Below, one piece after another: positions 51,955 to 63,759 of a DNA stretch of 64,000 bases. The notes beneath the pieces are model-generated. The model was not told the DNA's origin and made no database searches. It saw nothing but the letters and a program-made list of their open reading frames with translations. Where the stretch lies: assembly GCF_905475395.1 (NCBI RefSeq), contig NC_058337.1, forward strand, positions 71,382,368 to 71,446,367, given 5' to 3'. The translations under genes were made by a program, and so were the position numbers. Position 1 is the stretch's first letter. Each line of letters begins with the position of its first letter. The DNA is from Chrysoperla carnea. Its lineage: Eukaryota > Arthropoda > Insecta > Neuroptera > Chrysopidae.

Positions 51955-52231
51955 GGTTCCAAACCCTGTATCACAAATTTACACAGTCATTCATATTAAA
52001 TTGTGTACTTTTGTGTATACAATTGGCAAAATCTAACGGAATGTCAAATATAAACAAGACAAATCTCTACAGTCCATCACTGATGTTATTCATCATCTAT
52101 GATAAAAGCCAAATCAGCAGCTCACAATCAACCTGTTAAGTGCAAAAGCACTTAAATGTCTCTATACATTTAAAAGAAACCAATTTCCAAAATCATTATT
52201 TTAGTTTTAAAAAAATCACAAATCATACAAA

Positions 52232-55200
52232 ATGGATAATTTATTTAGTATGTGGAAAGTTCGAGAATTAGCGGATAAAGTGTAAGTACTAAATATTTTA
52301 CAAATAATTACCAAATAATTTGACACTACGAAATTGTGTAAACTTGTGTAAATATGGTATCTAAAATTCTCAGAAATGCTTATCGAACTGAAACATTTGT
52401 ATTAATTTTGTTTGTGCAAATTTTGCAAATTTTTCCATTATATTTTGAATAATTTTCATGGTTAAAATAAAAAAAGGTTTTTTTTGGTCGTAATGCAATA
52501 ATGACCCAACCCAATTATATTGTCACGGTTCACTTTGCAGAACCAATGTTGTTATGAATTATACGGAAATTGAAGCAAAAGTACGTGAAGCAACAAATGA
52601 TGAAGCCTGGGGTCCGACTGGGCAACAAATGCAAGAATTGGCACATGCAACATTCACATACGAACAATTTCCAGAAGTGATGTCAATGCTTTGGAAACGA
52701 ATGTTACAAGATAATAAGCAACATTGGAGGCGAACTTATAAGGTAAATTTTTTTAAATTTTATTCGTAAAAAGTGCCTCTTAAAAAATCAACCCCTTGGA
52801 TTATTCACCAAATATATAATTATACAAAATTGTTTTTTCTTTATTCAAAATATATTTATAAATTTATCCATTTTACTTTATTATTATTATTATTTTTTTT
52901 TTACAAATTATCCTCGGTTTTTTTTTTTTTTTTTTTTTGTGTATGAATGGTGCACAGAATTTTTTCACGATTATCCTCATATTGTTTTATTAACAAGTAT
53001 GTATTTCGTTCGCATATTTGACATCTAATCATGCCAGCTTTTGAAATAAAACTAATTACTTAGTACTCAATTTCGGCAAAAAATAATGATAACAACTTTT
53101 TTATGTTTACTTTATGCGTGATTTAGCTCAATAATTATTAAAATTTTACAAATTTATATTTTAATTTGAAATAATTGTGAACAAAATCATAAGGGAAACA
53201 TAATAAAGATGGTGTCGATATTCTTTGCATAAATTTATCACATCAAAAGTGTCTTCATATGTGGGACACGTTTGTGTGTTGCTGGTATAATATAGTAGAA
53301 TCTCGATAAGTTAAACCTCGGTAACATAAAAACCTTAGTTACTTCAAAAAATACTACGTTCCCTTCCCATCAGAGCCCAAAACCTCTATAGCTTAAAATA
53401 CGCAACCTCTATAACTTAAATAAATAATTTCTGTTAGGCCCTCAGTAACTAAAAGAAATGTTTCCACAACCTCTATAACATAAAATTGTGTGAATGAGTC
53501 ATTTTGAAAGAGTGTCAAAACAAATGGTTTCGATATTTATTGCTTGCTTTATTGCTTATATCATTTATAGAGCAGTGTAGCAACATAGAAGATAATGTAT
53601 TCTCCTCTCTATTTGTCATTGAAAATCAAATCGATTTAGAAACAGTGAATTTTTTAAAACAAAAGAAAATCACAGATTTTTATAAGTAGACTAAACCTTT
53701 AGTTGTTGTTTTATTTTTATGTAATGTAAGTAATGTGAATAAATATGATTACATATGTATTTAATTTTCAGTATTTTATTGAACCCATCCTTCTGATGCA
53801 TTCAATAACATAGACCCTTGATAACTAAAAACCTCTATAACTTAAAATATTTTTTGTTTCCCTTGGACTTTAACTTATCGAGATTCTACTGTACTTGCTA
53901 ATAAAACATAGTTGTTTTCATAAAAAAATTTTAATTTTTACTTAAATTATGGTTAAACAAGTGAAAACAAACAATTGACTGAGTTAATTGTTGAAATACC
54001 ATGTAAAGACGTCATATAAGTAAAGAAAGATAGGCAGAATTACATGCATACATGTCTCACACACTTAACTGATATTCCCATCTCATGATATTCTCACGGG
54101 TAAACAGTTATATTTATGAAAAAATGTTTCAAACAAAAGTTGTTTATATTTTTATAATGATACATTTTAACTTTTGTATTCTTTCTAACGGTTTACAAGA
54201 TGGATACTTTCATTTGATTGAATGAATTCTTTTTAAACCTGTCCGTAGGCCCAATACCCAATTGACCTACGTTGCTCATTTACGAACTCGACCTCACTTT
54301 TTATGTCCTAAGCACGCTATGCTTGATATCTTTTTTCGTTTTTGAGCTATCGTGTTGACAAACAGGCAGGTGGTCAGACAACTCAAAATGGACTAATTAG
54401 GTGATTTTATGAACACCTATACCAAAATTTTGTTCGTAGCGTCAATATTTTTAAGCGTTACAAACTTGGGACTAAACTTAGTATACCTTGATATATTTCA
54501 TATACATGGTATAAATAATACGCTAACTTGTGGGGGCTGTATATTTTAAAGGAAGCGTTTGAAGAAATAACGATCTACTGTAGACGCTTGAAATTGACGG
54601 GTATTCAGCATTATAGTTAGTATATTGAGAGAAACTAAAGTGTTAAATTTTACAGTGGCTACAGATGTAGTCATATGGTAGAATAATATGTGTTTTACTT
54701 TTTTGTATTTATTCTGTTTAGTTATTCGACAATCCTGCTAAGAAAGAAACTATCTCCGATTTTAATTGGAACCTTTTTACAAGTCACTTGACAAAGAATA
54801 TTATACAGATGTAATGTTTCCCCATAATTATGGTTGTTAATGATATGCTATTTATAGTAATTGTCTACGATTAAATAATTTAGGTTGGCTATATTTTGAT
54901 ATATTATTTTTGATTTATTTTGGCAACCAAATATTTTTTTTTTAATATCAAATAAAATACCTTCGAATAAAAAATATTGGTGTGTAGCTGAATGTAATTC
55001 ATTAAATGTTATTTTACATAAATTTTCTAAAAAAAACAAAAAGTAAAAAGGAACGGGAAATAAATAAACTGGGGGGAAATTTGAATGGCTAAACTGGGAA
55101 TTTCGGCAACAAAGCTCACATCAAGAATGACAGTCTGTTCAATCCATTTTACACGAAAAACACTTATCAAAAATTTCAAAAATCAACAACACAGGAGAAT

Positions 55201-55677
55201 AATCACAGCTGTCAAAAGTACGCTTTTAACGATCATACAAAATAATTAAATATATCAACGCATTCTATAATCGTTCTATAATTTTTTTATTCAATGAAAA
55301 AGATCAGCTGAGCGTCCAGATAAAAGGTTTATTTTTTTACTACCGTGGCTGAGATCTTAAAAATGTTCTCGGATAACATTTATTAGTAACAATAACTAAC
55401 AAATAATGAATCAATAACTAACAATCTTTATACGATATCATCTTTTTTTTAATGTTTGCACTTTTTATTAAATTAAAAATTTAAATACTGATATTTGAAT
55501 ACATAATTTTGGACTTTTATACTCACTTTTTTAACTTCCCGCTAAGAAAATAGGGAAGTTATTGTTTTCACCCCGTTTTGCCAAAATTGAGTTTTCATCA
55601 GATCTCGACGTTTTAAGGTGTCAGGAAGCTTCCCTGACTACTTCCGCGAGAGTGTCTGTATGGCTGTATGTATGTAT

Positions 55678-55711
<34 letters not shown>

Positions 55712-58700
55712 ATGTATGTAAACCTCTCATAACTTTTGAACGGCTTGTCCGATTTGATCGCGGTTGGTGCCTTACGAAAGGGTTTGACCAAACTTAGATT
55801 TTGAAGCCTATTTGTATAGATTTCGAGAAATCTCAAAAAACTGCAAAAAAAAATTTTGTGGTGTTTTTTTTTAATAACTTTTAAACGGGTGTATCGATCA
55901 ATTCCAAAAACTAATCAGCTCTCAACATCAAAAAAACACGTCGATCACCACCAGTCCGGTCAAAATCGGTTGATTCGTTCGTGAGTTATCGTTGACGAAA
56001 GAAAACCCAAAAAAGCGTTTTTTCGGAATAACCTCAAAATTTTTTGTTCTATCAATTGAAACTTAAAGATTCTTCATGAAGCTTCAAAAACTGCGTCGAA
56101 TGTCACCAACCGCGTGAAAATCGGTTTATTCATTCTAAAGTTATCGCAATTTGAAAATTTAAAAAATAGTGTTTTATCAAACGTCTATGAAATTTTTGAG
56201 CTAGAAGCTCAAAAGCATCGAACATCTTCATTTTTGAGCTCAGAGAACTACCGATCGATTTCAAAAACTAATCAGCTCTCAACGTGTAAAAACTACATCG
56301 ATCGCCACCAAGTCGGCCGTAATCGGTTTGTTTGTTCGTATTATATCGTTGTCGAAAAAAATAATCCAGTCAATACTTAGCGGGAAGTTACAGGGATGAC
56401 CTGCAGGGTCAACCGTTTTCCAAAATTTTTTTTTTTTAAAACATCTAATTTTTCTTGTTAGAAACATCTCATTAATTTTTTAAAGATTTTATCATAATTT
56501 TAAAATAATTTACAGATGTATGTACATTTGTTTTTAGTCCCTCATATGAGTTATTTCGATCAATAGATGGCAGTGATACTTTATTAATGTATAACATTAT
56601 TTAAACATCCAATTTAGGCAGGTTTGGACTTATCAAACAGATAGAAGTATTCAAAATTTGAAGGGACCTCCGTCGGAATATCTACAAAAATAGACTACAC
56701 AAATAGACATTAGTAAATGTAGTAGGTAAAGAAAAGCGGTGCTTGAGAATTTATGCAATATGTGGTAGGAGAAGGAAACCGTTACTCATGAATAGAGGCT
56801 TCGCGGAGACAATTTTTGAAACAGACTACGAGCGTAAATCCAGGAATCCTTCCTGATTATAAGAGAAAACGTGCGAGCGGGTGCGGATGTTGGAGAGTGG
56901 GTTTGTTTTATTTTGTAAGTGAGCGGTGGGCGAAATAAGTTTGATTAATCTATAAAATACCGTGAACATTTTAAATTAAAAAATTATACTTCTATTCATA
57001 AAATATTTAGAATATAAAAACATTCTTACAATTTAAAGGCGATCGATTTTTATTAAATAGATTCGTTTGCCGAAAAAAATAGTTTCTTTCATAGTTATTT
57101 TATAATGAACAACTTTCTGATTTTAAATTCCCATTTCTTTACGAGCGGAGATTTGAATAAGTCTCTTCCGGTCAAAACCGGATGCTGGAAACATGTCCGA
57201 AATATATATAGACGATTTACTAAACACTTGTATCTAATTTCTAAAAGATTTCATTGAATATAAATCTTGGCCATCTTTCAGCTTTATCCTGATTCGAAGG
57301 ACAAATTCGGTAGCAGCATATTAGAGATATGCTCTATTTTTCTTATTTCAATTTTGTTTTATCACAATAATAGTAATAGACAAACTGTACACATTTTCTA
57401 TAATTAATTCTCAATCGATAAAATTTATTTTCAGGCATTACTTTTACTAAACTATTTGGTTCGAAATGGTTCAGAACGAGTGGTCACATCATCTCGGGAA
57501 CATATATACGATTTACGTTCGCTCGAAAATTACACATTTGTCGATGAATTTGGCAAGGATCAAGGTATCAATGTTCGACATAAAGTGCGAGACTTAATTG
57601 ATTTTATCCAAGACGATGATAAATTACGTGAAGAACGTAAAAAAGCTAAAAAGAATAAAGATAAGTACATTGGAATGAGCTCTGATGCAATGGGTATGCG
57701 TTTTGGTGGCACTACCGGGGGATTTGATGAAAAACCAACGTGGTTTAGTAGCACACAACGTGGACAGTTCTCAGACCGTGATTGGGATGGTGGGAATAGC
57801 AATAATGATAATTACAAACAGAAAGAGCGTAGTTTCCAAGATGAATATGATGGTGAAATTGAAGATTCAGATACCGAAACAAATAAAAATGGTAGTTTCA
57901 CAACGAATCGCATTAAAGATAAAACTGATACTGGTAGTATATCATCCACAGATAATAAAAAAGTGAATATTAATTTAAATTCAAATGTAACGCGAGCTAG
58001 TGGAGCATCGCCATCAAAAACACCAGGAAAACCAATTAAAAAAATTGATTTAGGAGCAGCGGCTACATTTGGGCGTGGGACCAATACACATGAAACAAAT
58101 ATTACTTCAATAAACAATAACAGTAGCAATTTACTAGAAGACGATGATTTATTTAGTAAATGCGCAAGTCCTGTTGTAGATGATTTTGATCCACGTGCTG
58201 GTGAAACTACTCCAAACGAATTTGGAGATTTTACAGCAGCATTTGGTACCGCACAACCCGCTTCAGATGTACAATCATCAATAAATGAAGCAAAAGATGA
58301 ATTTGCTGATTTTTCATCTGCATTCAGTGGTAGTGCAAATAAAGATGAATCTAGTAACATCAATTTATTTGACTCAATGCCTAAATCCAATGTATCAACA
58401 ACGCCTACAGCGATATCCAGTGGAGTAAATAATTCTGATTTATTATCTGATATGTCTTCAGGATTTGATTCGCTTTCATTACAACAACAGTCGATTGGAA
58501 TATCGAATCAGAATGTTTTGGCACAACCCACTAATAATTTATTAGATGATGGATTTAGCACCGGTAAGTTTTTTTTATATTACATTATTAATCATATAAA
58601 GATTGATTCATATAAGGTGGTTGTTATTTAATGTACGGATACTTATGCCAAACCTTTGAAATTTTCTGTGGAACAATGAAACCTATTTTATGTTTTATCA

Positions 58701-61700
58701 TTTATTATGAAAATAAATGTTAATCTTTAGCTGTTCCACTATGCTTAGCAGTATAAATTCACAATTGGTTCGCGAACGAAATAGCGAGAAGAAAAAATTA
58801 AGTTTGTTTATTCATAATATTTTTAATTTGAAAGTTAAGTCTTTTTGTTATCAGTTTGTTTCTAACTTTCAGTTTCTTAATCATTTATTTTCATTTATTG
58901 TCCAGTTTTAAAACTTTTTTATTTTATTCTAAAAAGAAGGAAGCATGCACCACTTTTTTTAAATTTTGTTGAAAGTAAAAAGAAAAAAGTTGAAAAAATT
59001 GAAACGAATTTATTTTTTTATATTTCGAACATTTGATATGCGAATTTAATTGTAAAAGTTTGATAATGAAAAATTTACAGATCTTCTGCAAAACACCAGA
59101 AATGAAACTTAGTGAATCAATCTTTATATATGAAATAAATTAAATATTCCCGTAAAAAATTCATTGAAACGGGAAAATCTTATAAGGATTTCCCCTTTCA
59201 GTGCCAACAAAGAAATCAAAGTCAATAAACGAAAAATCGTTAATAATATTGGAAAATTTAATAAAACTTGAACGAATACAATCAACTCAAGACCAGCAGT
59301 ATATCAATGAACTATTAAAGTCTTTAATAAACGATTTACCATCTAATCGTCCAACAACTGTACAAATTTTACTGGGAATCGATGAATTAAGTACAGAATT
59401 AAAAGAATTTGGTGATGAAGAACAACGTGTATATGCGCGATTATTATCAGAACTTTTGTTAAAATTTAACGATTATTGGCCATTTAATGAAAATGGATTA
59501 TTAGATCAGGCAATTGAACGATTATTTATTATAGATAATTCATTTTTATTTTTTCATCAATCGTTGTTAGTGCTTACGAATTGCTTAAAACAACCTGAAA
59601 AATTTAATTTAAATATTGTTACACAATTATTAGAAAAATTTTTAAAGAGTGGTGGAATTTTTAAATCAATCACGTATGTGACATTTAATGAAAATTTATC
59701 GTGGTTAGAATTTTTGCAAAATTTAACGTCAATACCTAATCGTTTAGCAAATATTTTCGGAAAAAATTTACCACAATTCTTTTCAGTTGAACATTTTTCA
59801 CGAGTTCTAATTTATAATTTATTTGCCTCAATCGAATTTATTTCAAATGCAATTTTAAACATGCAAAATATTTATGTTAACTTCATCCCAATCGGAGGAT
59901 TATTAAATAAAATTATCTCAATTTGTAATTCTGGTATGAAATTTGATACACTTTTACAAGCTATTCATATTTTAGAGATAATGTTGCAAGATAATACAGA
60001 AGAATTGTATGAAAAACGTTTATTTGTCATACAAAATCTGTTAAGAAATTTAAATCGATTATCGATTGAGAAAATGTCTATTTTAATTTTAACAAACATA
60101 CAAAATCTTCAAATAATTTCCGTACTTTTCACATCCGATTTATTAGAATTACGCGATTGGAATTACATTTTCTATAAGAAAATCCCTTTTTTATCTTATC
60201 GTAATGAAAATTACGAACAGATGTTATATAATTGGTCTTCGGTATTAGAGATAAATCGAGCAACATTTTTCGAATTATTTACCAAGTTATTAAACGTATG
60301 GGCAGATAAATTAGCTATTAATTTAACAAGTAATGAACAACATATTTATTTAACAACTGCGATTATTTATTGTGCAAAACGATTTTCGAGTACTTTTACT
60401 CCGGAAAAAGATGAACGGAATATTATTTTAACAAAAGTTATGAACGGTATGACATCTCATTTAGATAGTCCTAATTATGTGATTCGTACATGTGGTATGA
60501 TTGTTGCTACAAACTTGACTGAATTATTTAAAATTGATGAGAATGTTCCAAAATTGGAATTCGATTATGAGACATTCGAATCGAAGCAATTAGTTCAGAA
60601 ATTTAATAATTTATATACTTTTACTGCAAATGATAAAACGCGAGAAAATTTTGAAAATATTTTACAAAGTATGATAACATTTTCGGATAATAGTGATTAT
60701 ACAAGAGTAAAAATACCTTCTTCAAATAAAGAATTCAAAAAACAAATCGAAACAGAATTTAAAAATGAAGTTATTGATAAACAAATACAATCGAATATCA
60801 TTACTGTCAACGATGAGGTAGATTCAGACGATGACCTTGAACCGTATAGCATGGAAAACGATACTAAAATATTGAAAACAATTGCTCCCGTTTATTTACG
60901 CGATTTAATTGAAGGATTGTTAGAAGTTAATAACGGTGAATTATTTGAGCTAAGTGTAAAAAATGCTGAGAAAATTATCGTAAATCAATTACCTAATGAT
61001 GATCCAACCATTGGAGTTGATATTCTTGAAATATTAATTACTTTGGATCAACGGTTTTTTGTCGAAAATTTTGAACAATTAATATTTAATGCATCAGTAT
61101 CAATTATTGTTATAATTCCAAAAGAGTCGACTGAATATTTGGCAAAACAATTCCATACTGAAATTGGAAAATATACAATCATGCAACGTGTTTACATGCT
61201 AGATTGTATCACCGAAGGTGCCAAATTACTATCAAAGCTAACTCCAGCAGTTCAAACAACTGCCTCTGAAGATAAACCTTCGAATCGAAAAAAACAAGTA
61301 TCAGATTTTGAAAAAATTATACGTGATAGAATTTCGCTAAACACTCGACGGTTTTTTTCAAAACCCAAATTACAAATTAAAAAATTAAATCAATTTTCAA
61401 ATGTTGTCTCGCATTTTTTCTATCCGCTAATTTATGGTTTCCGGTCTAATCAATTTGTCTTGTTCGCTCAACAACCCCGTTACGATAGCGATTTTATTTT
61501 GCTAATACACTTCTTAAAAACTCTATCGATAATTATACTTGAAAGTGTTAATTGTCCCTTAGTTCCAAAAATGGCTAAGGAAATTTTCAATATAATTTGG
61601 ATAATACGATTTCATCGCGAGCCCAAAGTACGTTACGCGATTTTACAGTTGATCGGTGCTACGGTCGTAACAATTCCTACGTATTTAATTATGAATGATT

Positions 61701-63759
61701 TTTCTGAATATTTTATGGAATTGAATTTATGGTTAAGTAATTTAGGGGATTCTATTACTGGGGATACAAACACCGAATGCCGTATGTTAGCTGCACAATT
61801 GATGAATTTAGTTAGGATGTTATTGACGCAATCGTTTTTCAATGAAAATAAAATCGTTACATAGAAAATAGTTTTCACATTTTATCTTGTCTAAATTGAT
61901 AATATAAATTGTTAACGATCACTTATTTTTGAGAATTTTCCTGTAAACAACAGTATTGTGCATCTGCCCTTTGTGCACGTTGCTACATAATAAGTGTAGT
62001 AAAAAATTAAAAATTTGCTCATCAGTAATACACCGGATAAAAAACTTCTAAGAAATTTCTTCTTAAAAATTTAATTCTTTATATCCCTGTATTATCCAAA
62101 TGTGTACTAATTCTTAATAGAAGAAATTTACTTGGTTATAGCTTTTTGTTTACGCGGATGACATGTTTTTTAATGATTGATATAATAGTGTAACCACCCA
62201 CTGCCGGAATATCTATGGATAAGACACAATGAATAAACGTTTCTGTTTAGGTGAGTATACTTACAGACAAATTCTATGCCACATTTTTTAACATTTAAAT
62301 TTGGTACAAAATTGGTGTAATGAATCTACTTCTGAATTCTGCATTGGTCTACTAGTACGTTAAAATGTAGATAACAATTTAGCAAATTATGTTATATAAG
62401 GTTGCCTATCAGCAATTACCGTAGTGGCAAATTGGCTGGCAGTCACGAGTTTTTGAAGTTAGTTTGACTGCCAGCCTAAGAATTTAATACATTAATGTAC
62501 ATGAAATCGAAGCTTTTGTAACATACAATCAAAAAATATAGGGCTGTTTTATATAACTAAGTCCAAATCTCAGTCACCGAAACCAAAAATAAGGATGTTA
62601 TAAGTTTGACCGCTGTGTGGGTCTGTCTGCCTGTCGGTGGCATCGCAGCTCTAAACGGATGAACCGATTTTGATTTTGATTATTTTGTTTTAAAGATAAT
62701 TTAATGGAGAGTGTTCCTAGCTATGTTTCAAGTGAGAGTCTAGGGTTCCGTACTCGAAACATTTGTCGCGGTTTTTTTAAATTTTGTAAATTTCATTTTT
62801 TAGATAAGTGAAAAAAGTTGTAAATTTCTCAAGAACTAAAGGGTTTGACAGTTTGAAAGCCAAAATTTCAAAACTAAGTTATCCGAAACTTAGGATGGTG
62901 GCGTTATATTTCATTTAGAATGTTAGCTACTGTATAAAATACATGAAAGCACATCAAAAATGTAAATACATATTAAATACTAGTTATTAAGTTTTTCAAC
63001 GATTACTGTGATCGACTTTTTTTTATAGTAGTTTCTTTACACCTATTTCGGGTCAAATTGAAATGTTAAAAATTTTGACTCCGAATTTGTCCATACGTAA
63101 ATTATATTTACCTAATCAGAAGCTTTTATTGTAATATCTTATCCACAGATATTTCTTAGATTATAAGTTTTGTCAACTTTATCAAATCTAGCATTAGGTA
63201 ATAATCAATCTAGATTACCAAAACTATTTTTCACTGGAAATTCTTAGGACATGAAATGTTTTAAATGTAAATATTAATAAAATGTATTTAAGAAAAATAA
63301 AAAAATTTTGATTTGTAATTATTGATAACAGGCCTTATACATCAAGCACCTAGTTTAGAACCATTGCAGCCAATGTCTTCCACATTAAATCCACAACAAA
63401 TATCAACAGAAAAATTTAATGCAAATGTACCAACAAATACAAATTTCACGTCCGTTGGCTCAACATGGAAAGATTTGAATATTAATATCGATAATTTATC
63501 ATTATCAAATAATCGTAACAAAAATGCAAATAGTCAAGCGCCAACAATGAATCAATTGGCAACAAGTAATCCAACATCACCAATAAATCAACCTCGTTCA
63601 TTACCAACGTTTCAAGCACCAGTAATAGCGCAACAACAATTTATGGGTGTTGGTGTACCACAACAACAAAATATTATTCCTGGATTGTATCCAACAGGGT
63701 TTAATCAAATGCAACAAACACAGTTAAATCAACAAATGCATTTTCAAGCATTTAAATGA
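52232..63759 (+). CDS. lqfR: EpsinR (clathrin interactor 1 / liquid facets-Related), short isoform
   Basis: ENTH-domain adaptor that links membranes and SNAREs to clathrin at the trans-Golgi and endosomes. Exons 52232-52281, 52541-52742, 57435-58563 and 63332-63759 give 602 residues. ENTH domain, about residues 10-150: MWKVRELADKV, NYTEIEAKVREATNDEAWG, LLLLNYLVRNGSERVV, NVRHKVRDLIDFI. The low-complexity rest carries EFGDFTAAFG and EFADFSSAF, acidic-Phe motifs of the kind that bind AP-1 gamma ear, plus DFDPR. The final exon is Gln/Asn-rich with STWKDLNINIDNLSLS and ends MHFQAFK. Intron 2 (52743-57434, 4.7 kb) holds mobile elements. Intron 3 (58564-63331) contains the TELO2 exon; skipping it is in frame (phase 1 to phase 1, G|GC). 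Confidence 0.93.
53293..53891 (+). mobile_element. Internally deleted pogo/Tigger element with transposase tail
   Basis: 599 bp flanked by TA (53291-53292, 53892-53893). Ends are TAGTAGAATCTCGATAAGTT and, inverted, CAGTAGAATCTCGATAAGTT. Inside, an open frame to 53689 with no usable ATG ends NFLKQKKITDFYK. Pogo-group transposases end in a PCNA-binding motif of this form (Q-x-x-I-x-x-F-Y). The catalytic DDE domain is missing, so this is a non-autonomous deletion derivative within EpsinR intron 2. Confidence 0.8.
53955..54515 (+). repeat. Dispersed repeat family copy in EpsinR intron 2
   Basis: Starts CAAGTGAAAACAAACAATTG, includes CACGGGTAAACAGTTAT, CGGTTTACAAGATGG and GACTAATTAGGTGATTTTAT, and ends near CATATACATGGTATAA. 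Same family as 47841-48400 and opposite in orientation to it. Confidence 0.8.
55533..56389. mobile_element. Repeat element with 14-bp inverted ends and a TG microsatellite
   Basis: AACTTCCCGCTAAG opens the element and its exact complement closes it, 857 bp apart. Inside are a (TG)n tract at about 55679-55710 and three degenerate internal units that share ATCGGTTNATTCGTTCGT-like sequence followed by TTATCG. The ORFs on either strand are not conserved between the units and are not convincing genes. It is a non-autonomous element in EpsinR intron 2. Confidence 0.65.
59202..61864 (+). CDS. TELO2: TELO2 (Tel2) encoded as an alternative 3' exon of EpsinR
   Basis: TELO2 with TTI1/TTI2 and the R2TP-Hsp90 machinery matures PIKK kinases (mTOR, ATM, ATR, SMG1). 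A 2663-nt exon follows TTTCCCCTTTCAG and joins EpsinR exon 3 (58563) in frame (G|TG), giving a 1347-aa EpsinR-TELO2 fusion. The conserved TEL2 domain is clear: VDSDDDLEPYSMENDTKILK, then APVYLRDLIEGLLEVNNGEL, then MQRVYMLDCITEGAKLLSKL. DSDDD is the acidic motif that PIH1D1 docks on in vertebrates. The exon has no Met until residue 221, and a TAA in the same frame ends 17 nt before the acceptor AG, so no independent start is evident. Drosophila Tel2 is likewise made as an EpsinR fusion (lqfR). AATAAA at 62232-62237 could end this isoform inside the EpsinR intron. Some mRNAs might start inside the intron and initiate at Met221, but that would lose the N-terminal part. Confidence 0.93.
62232..62237 (+). 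terminator. Possible poly(A) signal for the EpsinR-TELO2 isoform
   Basis: Canonical AATAAA, 368 nt past the TELO2 stop and inside the last EpsinR intron. Its use would compete with splicing to 63332. No closer exact AATAAA is seen. Confidence 0.4.
62540..62780. repeat. Dispersed repeat in the last EpsinR intron
   Basis: Contains GGATGTTATAAGTTTGACCG, CTGTCTGCCTGTCGGTGGCA, CGGATGAACCGATTTTGATT and AGGGTTCCGTACTCGAAAC. Such stretches recur in many insect genomes, from general recollection. No ORF. It lies between the TELO2 exon and the final EpsinR exon. Confidence 0.45.

Larger units (their letters stand above)
49538..52231. other. Divergent intergenic region between NFS1 and EpsinR
   Basis: Shared upstream DNA of two divergent genes, about 2.7 kb. 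The NFS1 side has a small hairpin near 50129-50150 (CGCGCTAA and its complement). Then come the 44-bp palindrome, two copies of the dispersed repeat (about 50650-51110 and 51185-51605) and an ATCGTAC cluster close to EpsinR. The ORFs at 50588 and 50908 are repeat-derived. Confidence 0.5.

Noticed and set aside
53504-53689. Independent small secreted protein in EpsinR intron 2
   Set aside because: No ATG, and it lies inside TA-flanked pogo-type ends with a transposase-like tail, so it is a transposon remnant.
57812-58390. 192-codon minus-strand ORF
   Set aside because: It lies wholly antisense to EpsinR exon 3, and its composition mirrors that exon.
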